Source of the DNA: a virus
Length of the DNA: 64,000 nt
Virus record (IMG/VR): IMGVR_UViG_3300027971_000039
Coordinates: 1 to 64,000 of that record
Reading direction: 5' to 3' (one strand)
The translations under genes were made by a program, and so were the position numbers. A model generated the notes under the pieces. That model had not been told where the DNA came from, searched no databases, and saw nothing but the letters and a program-made list of their open reading frames with translations. This document shows positions 22,468 to 31,005 of this stretch, in pieces (positions within the stretch are counted from its first letter, which is position 1; the number at the start of each line of letters is the position of its first letter).

Positions 22468-24602
22468 TCTATGGTAAGAATGAAACACAAAGAATTGTTT
22501 CTATTGAAGCTATGGAAAGCGCAGCTGCGCTGGAGATTTTTGTAGAAGATGAAAATAATAACGTTAGTTCTCATCTTGTTAGTAATCGGTATTGGATTCT
22601 TTCGAATAACAACGTTGATCAAAAATTTGCACGATTAAACGGCAACCTTCATTACAAGTGGGGAAAACAATTCTCTACTCGTGAAGATTTCATTAGTTTT
22701 AAGAAACAACATCAAAAGTACGATTTGTATTCTATTCATGACCAAAAGGAATCGGCTATGGTCAAGGATGGAATTACGTATTTCAAAGGCATGAAGCCAC
22801 AAGATGTTTCAATTCTTTCATTTGACATCGAAACCACTGGACTTAATGCACAAGCAAACGATGCAGCAGTTCTTCTTATTTCAAATACATTAAGGATCGG
22901 AAATAAAACACAAAGGAAATTGTTTGCTTACTCTGACTATAATAACGATCCTGTACAAATGGTGGAAGCGTGGTCGAAGTGGGTAAGAAGCGTAAATCCC
23001 TCGATTATCTGTGGTCATAATATTTACTCATTCGACTTGAAGTATCTTTCAGAATACATGCAAGTAAATGGTAATAACTTATATCTTGGGCGCAATGATA
23101 CCGCCATTCGATTTGAAACATATGAATCAAAGTTTCGTGTAGATGGAACCCGAGATCTACACTACAACAAAGTTAAATGCTATGGGCGGGAACTTGTAGA
23201 CACAATGTTCCTTGCCTACAAATATGATATTGGTCGCAAGTACGAGAGCTATGGCCTAAAGAAGATCATTGCTCAAGAAAAGCTAGAAGCGGAAGACCGG
23301 GTATTTTATGATGCTTCACAGATCCGGTTTAAATACAAAGACCCCAAGGACTGGGAACTAATCAAACAATACTGTTTGCATGACGCAGATGATGCACTCA
23401 AACTGTTTGATCTTATGTCACCACCCTTTTTTTATATGACTCAATCTGTACCTAAAAGCTTTCAGTCTATGATTGAATCTGCTTCTGGTAGTCAGATTAA
23501 TTCAGTCATGGTTCGCAGCTACTTACAAGAAAGACATAGCATTCCAAAGGCATCTGCTACCGTTGAGTACGAAGGTGCTATCAGCTTTGGAAATCCAGGC
23601 ATCTATCGAAATGTATTTAAAGTTGACGTTGCATCCCTATATCCATCAATCATGATCGAGTACAAAGTACATTCTCCTCAGAAAGATCCAAACAAGAACT
23701 TCTTGAATCTTGTACAGACGTTTACCGAACGACGACTTTATCATAAGAGCCTAGCTAAGACAGACAAGTATCACGATGATATGCAAGCTGCGTTCAAGAT
23801 TTTCATTAACAGTTGCTATGGATTTCTAGGAAGCACCGGCCTTAATTTCAATATGCCAGATGGTGCAGCATTCATCACTAAAACAGGGCGAGACATTCTA
23901 TCCAAGTCAATTCAATGGGCAAATACAAAAGACTTTAGAATTGTTAACGCAGACACTGATTCTATTTCATTTACAAGATCAGATGAGTCTGAATTTACAA
24001 ACGATGACAGGGGTATGATCTTAAATGAAATCAACTCATTGTTCCCATCTACAATTCGATTTGAAGATGATGGTTTGTATAAATGTGTTATTGTATTTAA
24101 AGCAAAAAACTATGTCCTATATGACGGACATAAAATTAAAACAAAAGGTTCTGCTATTAAAGCAACAACTAAAGAACCAGCTTTACGTGAGTTTATTAAT
24201 ACAATCATCAATAATATTATAGCTGGACATACTGATTATAATTCTGTTTATAAAAAGTATGTTGTAGAAGCTTTCAATATTAAAGATATTAAGCGTTGGG
24301 TTTCCAGAAAAACTATTTCAGAGAAGACTCTCAATCCACAAAGAACAAACGAGCAAAAGATATTCGATATTATCCAAGACTCAAACTTCTCCGAAGGAGA
24401 TAGGATCTATTGCTTCTTCAGAGAAGACGGTAGTTTAGCTCTTGTGGAAAACTTTGACGGTAACTATGATAAAGACAAGATGCTTGAAAAGCTTTACAAA
24501 ACCTCAGAGATTTTTGATACAGTCCTTCCTGAAGGGATCTTCATCAATTATAAATTGAAGCGTAATAAAAAAGCTTTAGAGGAATTGGTGTCAAATGAAT
24601 AG
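22452..24602 (+). CDS. family B DNA polymerase with proofreading
   Basis: 716 residues. The 3'-5' exonuclease has motif I F-D-I-E-T-T (Asp125, Glu127), motif II around C-G-H-N-I-Y-S-F-D and motif III Y-C-L-H-D-A-D. The polymerase palm has motif A D-V-A-S-L-Y-P-S (about 396-403), motif B N-S-C-Y-G-F-L-G and motif C D-T-D-S (about 499). All catalytic Asp are kept, so it should be the replicative enzyme. Shorter than T4 gp43. Partner of the upstream primase-helicase. Confidence 0.93.
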   Translation: MHDRLIYGKNETQRIVSIEAMESAAALEIFVEDENNNVSSHLVSNRYWILSNNNVDQKFARLNGNLHYKWGKQFSTREDFISFKKQHQKYDLYSIHDQKESAMVKDGITYFKGMKPQDVSILSFDIETTGLNAQANDAAVLLISNTLRIGNKTQRKLFAYSDYNNDPVQMVEAWSKWVRSVNPSIICGHNIYSFDLKYLSEYMQVNGNNLYLGRNDTAIRFETYESKFRVDGTRDLHYNKVKCYGRELVDTMFLAYKYDIGRKYESYGLKKIIAQEKLEAEDRVFYDASQIRFKYKDPKDWELIKQYCLHDADDALKLFDLMSPPFFYMTQSVPKSFQSMIESASGSQINSVMVRSYLQERHSIPKASATVEYEGAISFGNPGIYRNVFKVDVASLYPSIMIEYKVHSPQKDPNKNFLNLVQTFTERRLYHKSLAKTDKYHDDMQAAFKIFINSCYGFLGSTGLNFNMPDGAAFITKTGRDILSKSIQWANTKDFRIVNADTDSISFTRSDESEFTNDDRGMILNEINSLFPSTIRFEDDGLYKCVIVFKAKNYVLYDGHKIKTKGSAIKATTKEPALREFINTIINNIIAGHTDYNSVYKKYVVEAFNIKDIKRWVSRKTISEKTLNPQRTNEQKIFDIIQDSNFSEGDRIYCFFREDGSLALVENFDGNYDKDKMLEKLYKTSEIFDTVLPEGIFINYKLKRNKKALEELVSNE

Positions 24603-24765
24603 TTACTTAATTGCTGGGCTGCTTGTTTTATATGGCGTGGTTATTTGGGTCATTGCTTCCAGAAAGTATTATGGTTTAGGATATGACCATGCAATTGAAG
24701 ATATTGAAAAAATATCTCTTGCATTAAAAAAAGAAATAGAAAAAAGACAAAAGAATGAAGAATAA
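24595..24765 (+). CDS. small membrane-anchored protein (56 aa)
   Basis: Overlaps the polymerase stop by 8 nt. Residues 3-21 form one membrane segment; the rest is a charged helix (LALKKEIEKRQK). Its end overlaps the deaminase start. Function unknown. Confidence 0.5.
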   Translation: MNSYLIAGLLVLYGVVIWVIASRKYYGLGYDHAIEDIEKISLALKKEIEKRQKNEE

Positions 24766-25111
24766 ATTTTTTCAACTTGCTCGTAATATCTCTAAACACT
24801 CAGATCATCCAGCACATCAACTCGGTGCCGTTATTGTTAGAGGTAATCGAATTATCTCTCTTGGTTTTAATAAAAATAAAACCCACACAAAATCTAATCA
24901 TGCATGGAAAAGACTACACGCTGAAATTTGTGCAATCATCAAAACTAAAGAAGATTTGACAGGTTGTACCATTTACGTTTATCGTGAAACTAAGCTTGGT
25001 AATCTAGGAATGGCTCGTCCATGCCCAACATGTTTGGCAGCGATACAAGAAGTTGGAATTAAAAAAATTTGCTACTCAACCGAAAACGGCTACAAGCAAG
25101 AAATAATTTGA
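24755..25111 (+). CDS. cytidine/deoxycytidylate deaminase family protein
   Basis: 118 residues. H-A-E (zinc His and catalytic Glu, about 52-54) and P-C-P-T-C (about 89-93, two zinc Cys) are the deaminase site. dCMP deaminases turn dCMP into dUMP for dTMP synthesis and would work with the dUTPase of this phage. Short for a dCMP deaminase, so another deaminase substrate is possible. Confidence 0.8.
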   Translation: MKNKFFQLARNISKHSDHPAHQLGAVIVRGNRIISLGFNKNKTHTKSNHAWKRLHAEICAIIKTKEDLTGCTIYVYRETKLGNLGMARPCPTCLAAIQEVGIKKICYSTENGYKQEII

Positions 25112-25120
25112 GGTAGTTAA

Positions 25121-26101
25121 ATGTCACATTTTATTATTAAAGAAAAAAGCAAGCTACAAGAAATGCAAGTTGGTACAAAGATTCCTGAATCTGATTTTAG
25201 TATCATGACCCCAGATGGAATATTTGTACAACTTCAACACATTGAAGAAGATGAAGTCGATGCTCCATACGAAGTCAATCCTGGTATTTGGGTTATCCAA
25301 AAAGTGGCAACGGGATTAAAGTTGGTTAAAACTTCTTTCGTTAAAGACGAGATTCTTTCATCTTTCGTACATACACAATCAATTACCGATAAAATTGATT
25401 GCTTCTTTAAAAAGCTAGACGTGTACAAAAAGCATGGAATTGAAATTCCTAAACGGGGGCTGCTTCTTTATGGCCCCCCAGGTTCAGGTAAAACAACGGT
25501 CATCAATAAGGTAGCAGAGCAGTATGCCAGTGATGGTAAAACAGCAATCATCATTTGGCCCACAGATAAGTTTGAGGCATTCACCGTTAAAGACTTTATT
25601 AAAAGCTTTACATATGTAGGTGTTGATAAAATTATTCTTGTTGTTGAAGACATCGGTGGTACTGAGATGGACCAGACTCGTATGCGCAGTGATTCTTCTT
25701 TACTCAGTCTTCTTGATAATCAAGAGAAGACATTTAAGATTCCAGTATTGATTCTAGCAACAACTAACTTCCCAGAAGTATTTCTAGGCAATCTTACAAA
25801 TCGTCCACAACGGTTTGACGATAAGATTGAAGTAGGTTTACCCCCAGCCGAGTCTCGCGCAGAGCTTCTAAAGTTCTTTTCTAAAGAAGATACTCCATCT
25901 GATGAGGCTCTTACCTTTATCAAAGGTAAAGCCTGTGCAGAATTCTCTCCAGCACATATCAAGGAATCGATCATTCGAGCTGCTATTTATGACAAACAAT
26001 TAATTGATACTATCAAAGAAGTAGCACAAGAGATTGAGAAATATAAGAAAGCATTCAGCAAACAAAAATCAGTTGGGATGGGGATGACTGACTATGACTA
26101 G
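25121..26101 (+). CDS. AAA+ ATPase (second of two)
   Basis: 326 residues with the same layout as the ATPase at 17039: a 110-residue N-domain, Walker A G-P-P-G-S-G-K-T (118-125), Walker B I-L-V-V-E-D-I, A-T-T-N and R-P-Q-R-F. The two are distant paralogues by architecture. AGGTAG gives a modest ribosome binding site. Role unknown; hetero-ring formation with the first ATPase is conceivable. Confidence 0.8.
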   Translation: MSHFIIKEKSKLQEMQVGTKIPESDFSIMTPDGIFVQLQHIEEDEVDAPYEVNPGIWVIQKVATGLKLVKTSFVKDEILSSFVHTQSITDKIDCFFKKLDVYKKHGIEIPKRGLLLYGPPGSGKTTVINKVAEQYASDGKTAIIIWPTDKFEAFTVKDFIKSFTYVGVDKIILVVEDIGGTEMDQTRMRSDSSLLSLLDNQEKTFKIPVLILATTNFPEVFLGNLTNRPQRFDDKIEVGLPPAESRAELLKFFSKEDTPSDEALTFIKGKACAEFSPAHIKESIIRAAIYDKQLIDTIKEVAQEIEKYKKAFSKQKSVGMGMTDYD

Positions 26102-26336
26102 ACCCATTAAATATAATAGATATTTAAATAATATGTTCTCAATTAATTCCAATGAATATTTAACTGGAATGTTTCAAGAGAAAATAAATATACACAGCCA
26201 CCTACTAGATTTATATGAAGATAAAATTAATTCAATGTCATCTCGTAGACATGACCAAAAACTATTAAATGAATGTGTTACACCGGCATTTAGTAAATAC
26301 AAATTGATTGACATTGATATGAGTGATTATGATTAA
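26094..26336 (+). CDS. hypothetical protein, paralogue of the next gene (80 aa)
   Basis: Shares Y-L-N, I-N-S-M-S-S-R-R-H-D and the surrounding spacing with the gene at 26329. Helical, polar. Overlaps the ATPase end. Function unknown. Confidence 0.5.
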   Translation: MTRPIKYNRYLNNMFSINSNEYLTGMFQEKINIHSHLLDLYEDKINSMSSRRHDQKLLNECVTPAFSKYKLIDIDMSDYD

Positions 26337-26547
26337 TTCAGAACCATTCAACAAATATATAAATAAAAGAGATGGAATTGATAAAGATTCTTATTTAGTA
26401 TATCTTAAACAAGATAACATTGACTTGATGAATCATTTTTTAAACAAGGAATCTGAATCAATAAATAGTTGGTCATCTAAAAAACACGATAAAGATTCTT
26501 GGGGTCAAGTAATGGCAGAGATTCGAGAAAGACATCACAGTGGATAA
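26329..26547 (+). CDS. hypothetical protein, paralogue of the previous gene (72 aa)
   Basis: ATG 26329 overlaps the previous stop. I-N-S-W-S-S-K-K-H-D aligns with I-N-S-M-S-S-R-R-H-D of the neighbour, showing a tandem gene duplication. Confidence 0.5.
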   Translation: MINSEPFNKYINKRDGIDKDSYLVYLKQDNIDLMNHFLNKESESINSWSSKKHDKDSWGQVMAEIRERHHSG

Positions 26548-26839
26548 TCTTGTTAATTTAGGTAAATTTAAAAAAGATAAAGAAAAAGTAAAAATTCTAG
26601 AAAAATCAGAAAAAATCATTGAAGAGATGAAGATTATTCTGTATATAATGGAATTGGCAATAAATGGGTTGAGTCACTTTAATAAATACGTATTTGTTAC
26701 AGAGTGTGTATCCGTTTTACAAAGTAATAAAATTCTTCTTGAGATCCATCTTAATAAATATATAAAAGCTGTAGAAAAAATTAAAGAAGAACAAAAAAAT
26801 GGTGAACTGGAAAAACCTAGTAAAGAAGATCCCAAATAA
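26540..26839 (+). CDS. coiled-coil hypothetical protein, GTG start (99 aa)
   Basis: GTG start overlapping the previous gene. Lys/Glu-rich helices, especially the C-terminal third. Its end overlaps the next gene by 41 nt. Not recognised. Confidence 0.45.
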   Translation: MDNLVNLGKFKKDKEKVKILEKSEKIIEEMKIILYIMELAINGLSHFNKYVFVTECVSVLQSNKILLEIHLNKYIKAVEKIKEEQKNGELEKPSKEDPK

Positions 26840-27110
26840 AGTCCAACTTTCCAAACGAGGAGAGTATGAAATTGTTTGGGTTGACTCCTTTAAACAACAC
26901 GACGTAGTGGGTGAGACTAGATTTGATCGCAAGCAGATTGCTATAAAAGATAAACTGTCACCAAAGAACACAGTAATCACATACTTACACGAAGTTGCAC
27001 ATGGTCTTTCCGCAGAACATGACATGCAGCTTACTGAAAATCAAATTCTCGCATTAGAAAAGGGCTTGTACTATCTACTAAAAGATGGTAACTTGTTTAA
27101 GAAGGATTAA
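26799..27110 (+). CDS. small zincin-like protein (103 aa)
   Basis: H-E-V-A-H-G (about 67-72) followed by A-E-H gives an HExxH zinc site; the rest resembles short SprT- or ImmA-like phage proteins. It may be a peptidase, but its small size leaves catalysis unproved. Start ATG lies inside the previous gene. Confidence 0.55.
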   Translation: MVNWKNLVKKIPNKVQLSKRGEYEIVWVDSFKQHDVVGETRFDRKQIAIKDKLSPKNTVITYLHEVAHGLSAEHDMQLTENQILALEKGLYYLLKDGNLFKKD

Positions 27111-27112
27111 GC

Positions 27113-27772
27113 ATGAAAAAAATACTAATTCTTGGTGATTCCCATCTTCCATATACTGACTTTGATGTTATCAAACAGGCATATGAATTTAATAAAAAAT
27201 TTAAAGCAGATATTGTGGTTTCAACTGGTGACATGACTGACCAGAAATACTGGAGTCGGTTTCCAAAGTCACCAGAGGACGACGGTGGATTACTTGAATG
27301 GGAAAAAGTTTTAGATGGTGCAAAAAAGTTTGCTAAAATGTTTCCGAACATGATTATCCTTAATTCAAATCATGATCGTCGGTATGCAAAAAAAGCAGCA
27401 GAGAGCGGCATTCCTAAAATTATGATTCGAACCTTATCGGAACTTATTCCAAACAAAGGTTGGAAGTGGCACCTTGGTCCAGATCCGCTTGTTATTGACA
27501 ACACAGCGTTTATGCACGGCGACGAACTACAAGGCGGAGTTAAAGCTAAAGCCAATGTTCTTGGAATGAATGTTGTACAAGGGCATTCACACAAGGCAGA
27601 GCTTCACTATGTGAATACGTTTGGTAAGAGCCTATTTGCAATGGATGTTGGATGCACAGTAGACACCAAGAGCGCGGCATTTGATTACGCAGCAACATCG
27701 CTTACAAAAGTTTGGACAGGGTTTGGGTATATTGAAAACGGTGTTCCCCATTTAGTACCAAAGAAAAAATAA
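27113..27772 (+). CDS. calcineurin-like metallophosphoesterase
   Basis: 219 residues with the full dinuclear metal set: G-D-S-H (8-11), T-G-D-M-T-D (about 39-44), N-S-N-H-D (about 84-88), M-H-G-D (about 128) and G-H-S-H (about 150). Such enzymes cleave phosphate esters of nucleotides or nucleic acids; the substrate cannot be told. Two-nt gap after the previous gene suggests co-translation. Confidence 0.88.
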   Translation: MKKILILGDSHLPYTDFDVIKQAYEFNKKFKADIVVSTGDMTDQKYWSRFPKSPEDDGGLLEWEKVLDGAKKFAKMFPNMIILNSNHDRRYAKKAAESGIPKIMIRTLSELIPNKGWKWHLGPDPLVIDNTAFMHGDELQGGVKAKANVLGMNVVQGHSHKAELHYVNTFGKSLFAMDVGCTVDTKSAAFDYAATSLTKVWTGFGYIENGVPHLVPKKK

Positions 27773-27782
27773 GAGGTAATTT

Positions 27783-28013
27783 ATGAAAACAGCAAGCCAA
27801 GTAAAAGCAATTGCAGAAAGTTCAAAAGTACAACAAACTACCACCGAACTACAAAAAATACTAACATCAATAGAAAAGGCAGCAGAAGATGGTAATTTTA
27901 AAGTGGCATTTAAAGTTAGACACAATCCAACACAAACAATTGTGCAACAGCTAGAGCAACTTGGTTATACTGTCAGCGAAGAATCTGGATTAATTGTTGT
28001 TGATTGGTCATAA
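27783..28013 (+). CDS. hypothetical protein (76 aa)
   Basis: GAGGTAA upstream of ATG. N-terminal helix then a small beta-alpha unit with L-G-Y-T-V near the end, a pattern common in short phage proteins. Followed closely by a tRNA gene. Confidence 0.55.
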   Translation: MKTASQVKAIAESSKVQQTTTELQKILTSIEKAAEDGNFKVAFKVRHNPTQTIVQQLEQLGYTVSEESGLIVVDWS

Positions 28014-28019
28014 TTTTGT

Positions 28020-28095
28020 TGGGCAGTAGCTCAGTTGGTAGAGTGCGCCGCTGTTAACGGCGTGGTCGTAGGTTCGAACCCTACCTGCCCAGCCA
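28020..28095 (+). tRNA. tRNA-Asn (anticodon GUU)
   Basis: Complete cloverleaf: acceptor TGGGCAG with CTGCCCA, D arm GCTC/GAGT-type, anticodon stem CGCCG/CGGCG with loop CTGTTAA, T arm GTAGG-TTCGAAC-CCTAC, discriminator G and an encoded CCA. Reads AAC/AAT codons, which are frequent in this AT-rich genome. Confidence 0.95.
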
Positions 28096-28113
28096 TTATT
28101 TAAAAAATAAACT

Positions 28114-28386
28114 ATGAGTAATAATAAAAGTAAATTATTTAAAAATAATACTAACAAACTTAATAAACATCGAAACGAACTTGTGCCAAATTTTTGGATT
28201 GGCAGGAGAAGCGAATCGGTGTGCTCTATAAAAAACGAATCAATTTACGAAAAAATCGAAACTACAGAAGACATGGACACCTACACTAAAAGTGATATTT
28301 ATCGTAAAAAAGACGACATACACATACTAGAGTTATTTAAAAGATGTAATATTTTAAATACTGTAAACCATTTAAAAATACGTTAA
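28114..28386 (+). CDS. hypothetical basic protein (90 aa)
   Basis: Asn/Lys-rich N-terminus (NNKSKLFKNNTNKLNKH), otherwise polar. No ribosome binding site is evident after the tRNA. Not recognised; composition is extreme, so the start or the gene may be doubtful. Confidence 0.4.
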   Translation: MSNNKSKLFKNNTNKLNKHRNELVPNFWIGRRSESVCSIKNESIYEKIETTEDMDTYTKSDIYRKKDDIHILELFKRCNILNTVNHLKIR

Positions 28387-28403
28387 TTAAAAGGAGAAAC
28401 AAC

Positions 28404-28856
28404 ATGAAAACAATTCAAGTATTACTTCGTGATGAAAAGGCAATTGCACCAACCCGTAACAAAACAACAGATGCTGGATTAGACTTATATGCTATGGAAG
28501 ATAAGTTTATTGAACTAGGGTCAACAGCTATTATTCGAACTGGTTTATCTGTAAACGTTCCAGAAGGAATGGTTGGTAAAATTGAAGATCGTAGTAGCCT
28601 TGCTGCCAAAGGATTACGAACGGGGGCTGGTGTAATTGACGCTGGTTATAATGGGGAGGTTGGTATTGTAATTCACAATCTAACATCAACATCAACAACC
28701 GATCCTGTTTTATTACGCAAAGGCTATCAAATTCGTCGTGGAGATAAAATAGCACAACTCCTTACATATCAAATTGAAACACCCTCAGTTGAGGTTCTTA
28801 ATAATCTTTGGGAATCTAAACGGGGCTCTGGTGGGTTTGGGAGTTCAGGCCGATGA
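28404..28856 (+). CDS. dut: dUTPase
   Basis: 150 residues, the usual trimer-type length. Motifs in order: D-A-G-L-D-L-Y-A (23-30), D-R-S-S-L-A-A-K-G-L (about 64), G-V-I-D-A-G-Y-N-G-E-V (about 78), R-G-D-K-I-A-Q-L (about 111) and R-G-S-G-G-F-G-S-S-G (140-149). It hydrolyses dUTP to dUMP and PPi, keeping uracil out of phage DNA and feeding dTMP synthesis. A strong AAAAGGAG site precedes ATG. Confidence 0.95.
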   Translation: MKTIQVLLRDEKAIAPTRNKTTDAGLDLYAMEDKFIELGSTAIIRTGLSVNVPEGMVGKIEDRSSLAAKGLRTGAGVIDAGYNGEVGIVIHNLTSTSTTDPVLLRKGYQIRRGDKIAQLLTYQIETPSVEVLNNLWESKRGSGGFGSSGR

Positions 28857-29068
28857 TTACAAATGAGTTCTTTCAAGGATACCACCAAGCCCTTAATACG
28901 GTAGAAGAAAATGTCGAAGCACTTCTTAAACTCAGACAACAAGGCGATAACGACTTCTTCTATACTAGCGCACTCAAACAAGTTAAATCTCATATTGAGC
29001 AGGTGCGTAAATCTTATAAAGAACTACAAAAGCAACTTTCAAATGAGCAAAAGAAAAAGCGAACTTGA
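28853..29068 (+). CDS. hypothetical helical protein (71 aa)
   Basis: ATG overlaps the dUTPase stop. Helical with basic Lys-rich C-terminus (NEQKKKRT). Not recognised. Confidence 0.5.
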   Translation: MITNEFFQGYHQALNTVEENVEALLKLRQQGDNDFFYTSALKQVKSHIEQVRKSYKELQKQLSNEQKKKRT

Positions 29069-29336
29069 AGATAAAATAGAACAACTTGAATCTGAGTTAG
29101 AGGAATTAAAAACCACTAACAATGCACTAAGACGCAGACTTAGGAAAATAGATAGTAAATTTAATGAAGATGATTATTTAGAAGATGATCAAATAGAAAA
29201 AAAATACGAAAGACTAAAACAATATGCCTGTCCTTATTGTAAAAAATTAACAATGGAGGAAGTTGAAATAGCCGGTCGTTTTTTTAAAAGGTGTGATAAT
29301 TGTGGCAAAAGAACGAAAGCCGAAAAAACACAATAA
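29043..29336 (+). CDS. coiled-coil zinc-ribbon protein (97 aa)
   Basis: ATG 29043 gives a coiled coil (residues 1-40, E-L-E-S-E-L-E-E-L) followed by C-P-Y-C and C-D-N-C (zinc ribbon, about 63-87). Overlaps neighbours on both sides. A DNA-binding regulator is a reasonable guess. Confidence 0.55.
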   Translation: MSKRKSELEDKIEQLESELEELKTTNNALRRRLRKIDSKFNEDDYLEDDQIEKKYERLKQYACPYCKKLTMEEVEIAGRFFKRCDNCGKRTKAEKTQ

Positions 29337-29670
29337 AAAAACATTTGTTACAGGCGCATTACGACGCGCTTCTCTCCGTTGGCCTCCTAGAAACATGGCT
29401 TTAAAAAAAGCCCGTGTTGATAGGGGGCTTTATCGTTGTTCAATGTGCGGAGAAAGCTTTAAACGTGATGACATTCATATTGACCACATTATGCCTATTG
29501 TTGATCCATCAAAAGGATTCATCGGATGGGATGATTATATTGAAAAACTCTTTTGTCAAGAAGAAGAATTTCAAATCCTCTGTAAGTACGATCATGAAGT
29601 AAAAACATTAGTAGAAGATGAAATGAGAAAAGCATTAAAAGATGTTGACAAAGTAGACACATCTGAGTAA
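29302..29670 (+). CDS. HNH endonuclease (phage type)
   Basis: 122 residues from GTG 29302 (AAAAGG about 11 nt upstream; GTG 29293 is an alternative). N-terminal basic motif T-G-A-L-R-R-A-S, zinc Cys pair C-S-M-C, and the HNH catalytic stretch I-H-I-D-H-I-M-P. The second zinc site, usually C-x-x-C-H, reads L-C-K-Y-D-H here, so one Cys is replaced by Asp. Such nucleases nick phage or host DNA; near packaging genes they can help terminase. Confidence 0.7.
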   Translation: MAKERKPKKHNKKTFVTGALRRASLRWPPRNMALKKARVDRGLYRCSMCGESFKRDDIHIDHIMPIVDPSKGFIGWDDYIEKLFCQEEEFQILCKYDHEVKTLVEDEMRKALKDVDKVDTSE

Positions 29671-29680
29671 TAGTATATTT

Positions 29681-29926
29681 ATGAAGTTGAAACTTGCGTT
29701 TATTCAAGATCCGATAACTAAATTACCTTCTGTCTCACTGACAAATCTAGTAATCTCCGTTTTATTTCTTCTTGTTGCAGCTGGATTAGATTTGTCTGGT
29801 AAAGTAAAAGGAACTAGCATTGCTCTTGAGTATTTTGGTGTTTCTTCTGCTTTGTATTTTTCAAGGCGCATTAATGTAAATGGCCGTAGTTTCACGGCAG
29901 AAAGTGAAGATAAAGGTAATGATTAA
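29681..29926 (+). CDS. small membrane protein, possible holin (81 aa)
   Basis: Two hydrophobic segments (about 20-38 and 48-60) joined by a charged loop, soluble tail. Size and topology suit a holin, but the neighbouring genes are a protease and coiled-coil proteins, so another membrane role is equally possible. Confidence 0.5.
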   Translation: MKLKLAFIQDPITKLPSVSLTNLVISVLFLLVAAGLDLSGKVKGTSIALEYFGVSSALYFSRRINVNGRSFTAESEDKGND

Positions 29927-30755
29927 ACGATTTTTAACAGCGGCTGTTGTTGGTATTGTTATTAGCTCAGTTGTTGGTGGTATGTTGGTCGTCAATAATT
30001 TAACAAAACTTATTAATAATACACCAGTTGCAACAAATACACAGGATTTGGATACTTCAATGTTACCAGATCCAGTGGAAATTAAAGAACCAGAACAACA
30101 ATCGATTGAAACAAATGATTCTGGTATTCCAACTTTAAATTTATCTAAAGGAAATTTTATAGTTCTCTACGGTCCTATTTATGAAAATGGAAACGAAGTA
30201 GCTGAAGCTATTAAGAAAGCAACATCTCGCCGTGGACCGCTTTCTGGAAATGATCCTTTATATCTTTTAATCGATAGCCCAGGGGGAAGCGTAATTACTG
30301 GTGGTGCTATTATTTCTGCAATGGAAGCATCACCCGTTCCTGTACACACGGTATGTTTACAATTGTGTGCTTCTATGGGCGCCATGATCCATCAATATGG
30401 TGTAAAACGTTATAGTGTAAATCGTAGTCTTCTAATGTTTCATGATGCGGCTGGTGGCTTTCAAGGTCCATTTCAACAAGTTATGTCTCGCATGAACACA
30501 ATCAATCGTTTTGTTAATAAAATGTTTGCAAATGTTGCAAAACGCTCTGGACAGCCTTATAAAGATTTTATGCTTAAAATTGGTCCTGAGATTTGGGTTG
30601 ATGGAGAAGATGCTGTTACTCAACATTATAGCGATAGTCTTGTAAGCGTTGTATTTGAAAATAGTGACGCAGTAAATCCACCTTCTTTTGAGACTCTTCA
30701 GATGAAAGAAGAAATTAAAAAGAAGATTCTTAGCGCAGAATACATCAAACAATAA
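29922..30755 (+). CDS. membrane-anchored ClpP/SppA-like serine peptidase
   Basis: 277 residues from ATG 29922, which overlaps the previous stop. Residues 5-25 form a membrane anchor and a 60-residue linker follows. The peptidase domain has L-I-D-S-P-G-G-S (oxyanion loop), the nucleophile Ser in L-C-A-S-M-G-A and the base His in L-M-F-H-D. This is the ClpP/SppA superfamily, which cleaves peptides without ATP in the SppA type. Part of a four-gene membrane cassette (29681-31342). Confidence 0.78.
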   Translation: MKRFLTAAVVGIVISSVVGGMLVVNNLTKLINNTPVATNTQDLDTSMLPDPVEIKEPEQQSIETNDSGIPTLNLSKGNFIVLYGPIYENGNEVAEAIKKATSRRGPLSGNDPLYLLIDSPGGSVITGGAIISAMEASPVPVHTVCLQLCASMGAMIHQYGVKRYSVNRSLLMFHDAAGGFQGPFQQVMSRMNTINRFVNKMFANVAKRSGQPYKDFMLKIGPEIWVDGEDAVTQHYSDSLVSVVFENSDAVNPPSFETLQMKEEIKKKILSAEYIKQ

Positions 30756-30756
30756 T

Positions 30757-31005
30757 ATGGAATACATTGTCGGTCTGATTATAGGTTTAGTGGGTTGGTT
30801 GTTCTTTGAACGATCAAAGAGAAAATCTGCTGAAGGTGCTCTAGAAAACTTAGAGACACGAGAAGAAACCCTGAAACTAGATAAAGAAGCAACAAAGAAT
30901 ACAGGGCTACTTGAAGCGGAACAAGCAAAAAGAGAGGAGATTAAAAATGAACAAGATAAAAAATCTCTTAGTGACATTGCTCGTTTTCTCAATGACCGTA
31001 AGTAA
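30757..31005 (+). CDS. membrane-anchored coiled-coil protein (82 aa)
   Basis: N-terminal membrane segment (YIVGLIIGLVGWLFF) then a long Glu/Lys coiled coil. Layout like an inner-membrane spanin or a scaffold for the adjacent protease. Starts 1 nt after it. Confidence 0.55.
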   Translation: MEYIVGLIIGLVGWLFFERSKRKSAEGALENLETREETLKLDKEATKNTGLLEAEQAKREEIKNEQDKKSLSDIARFLNDRK

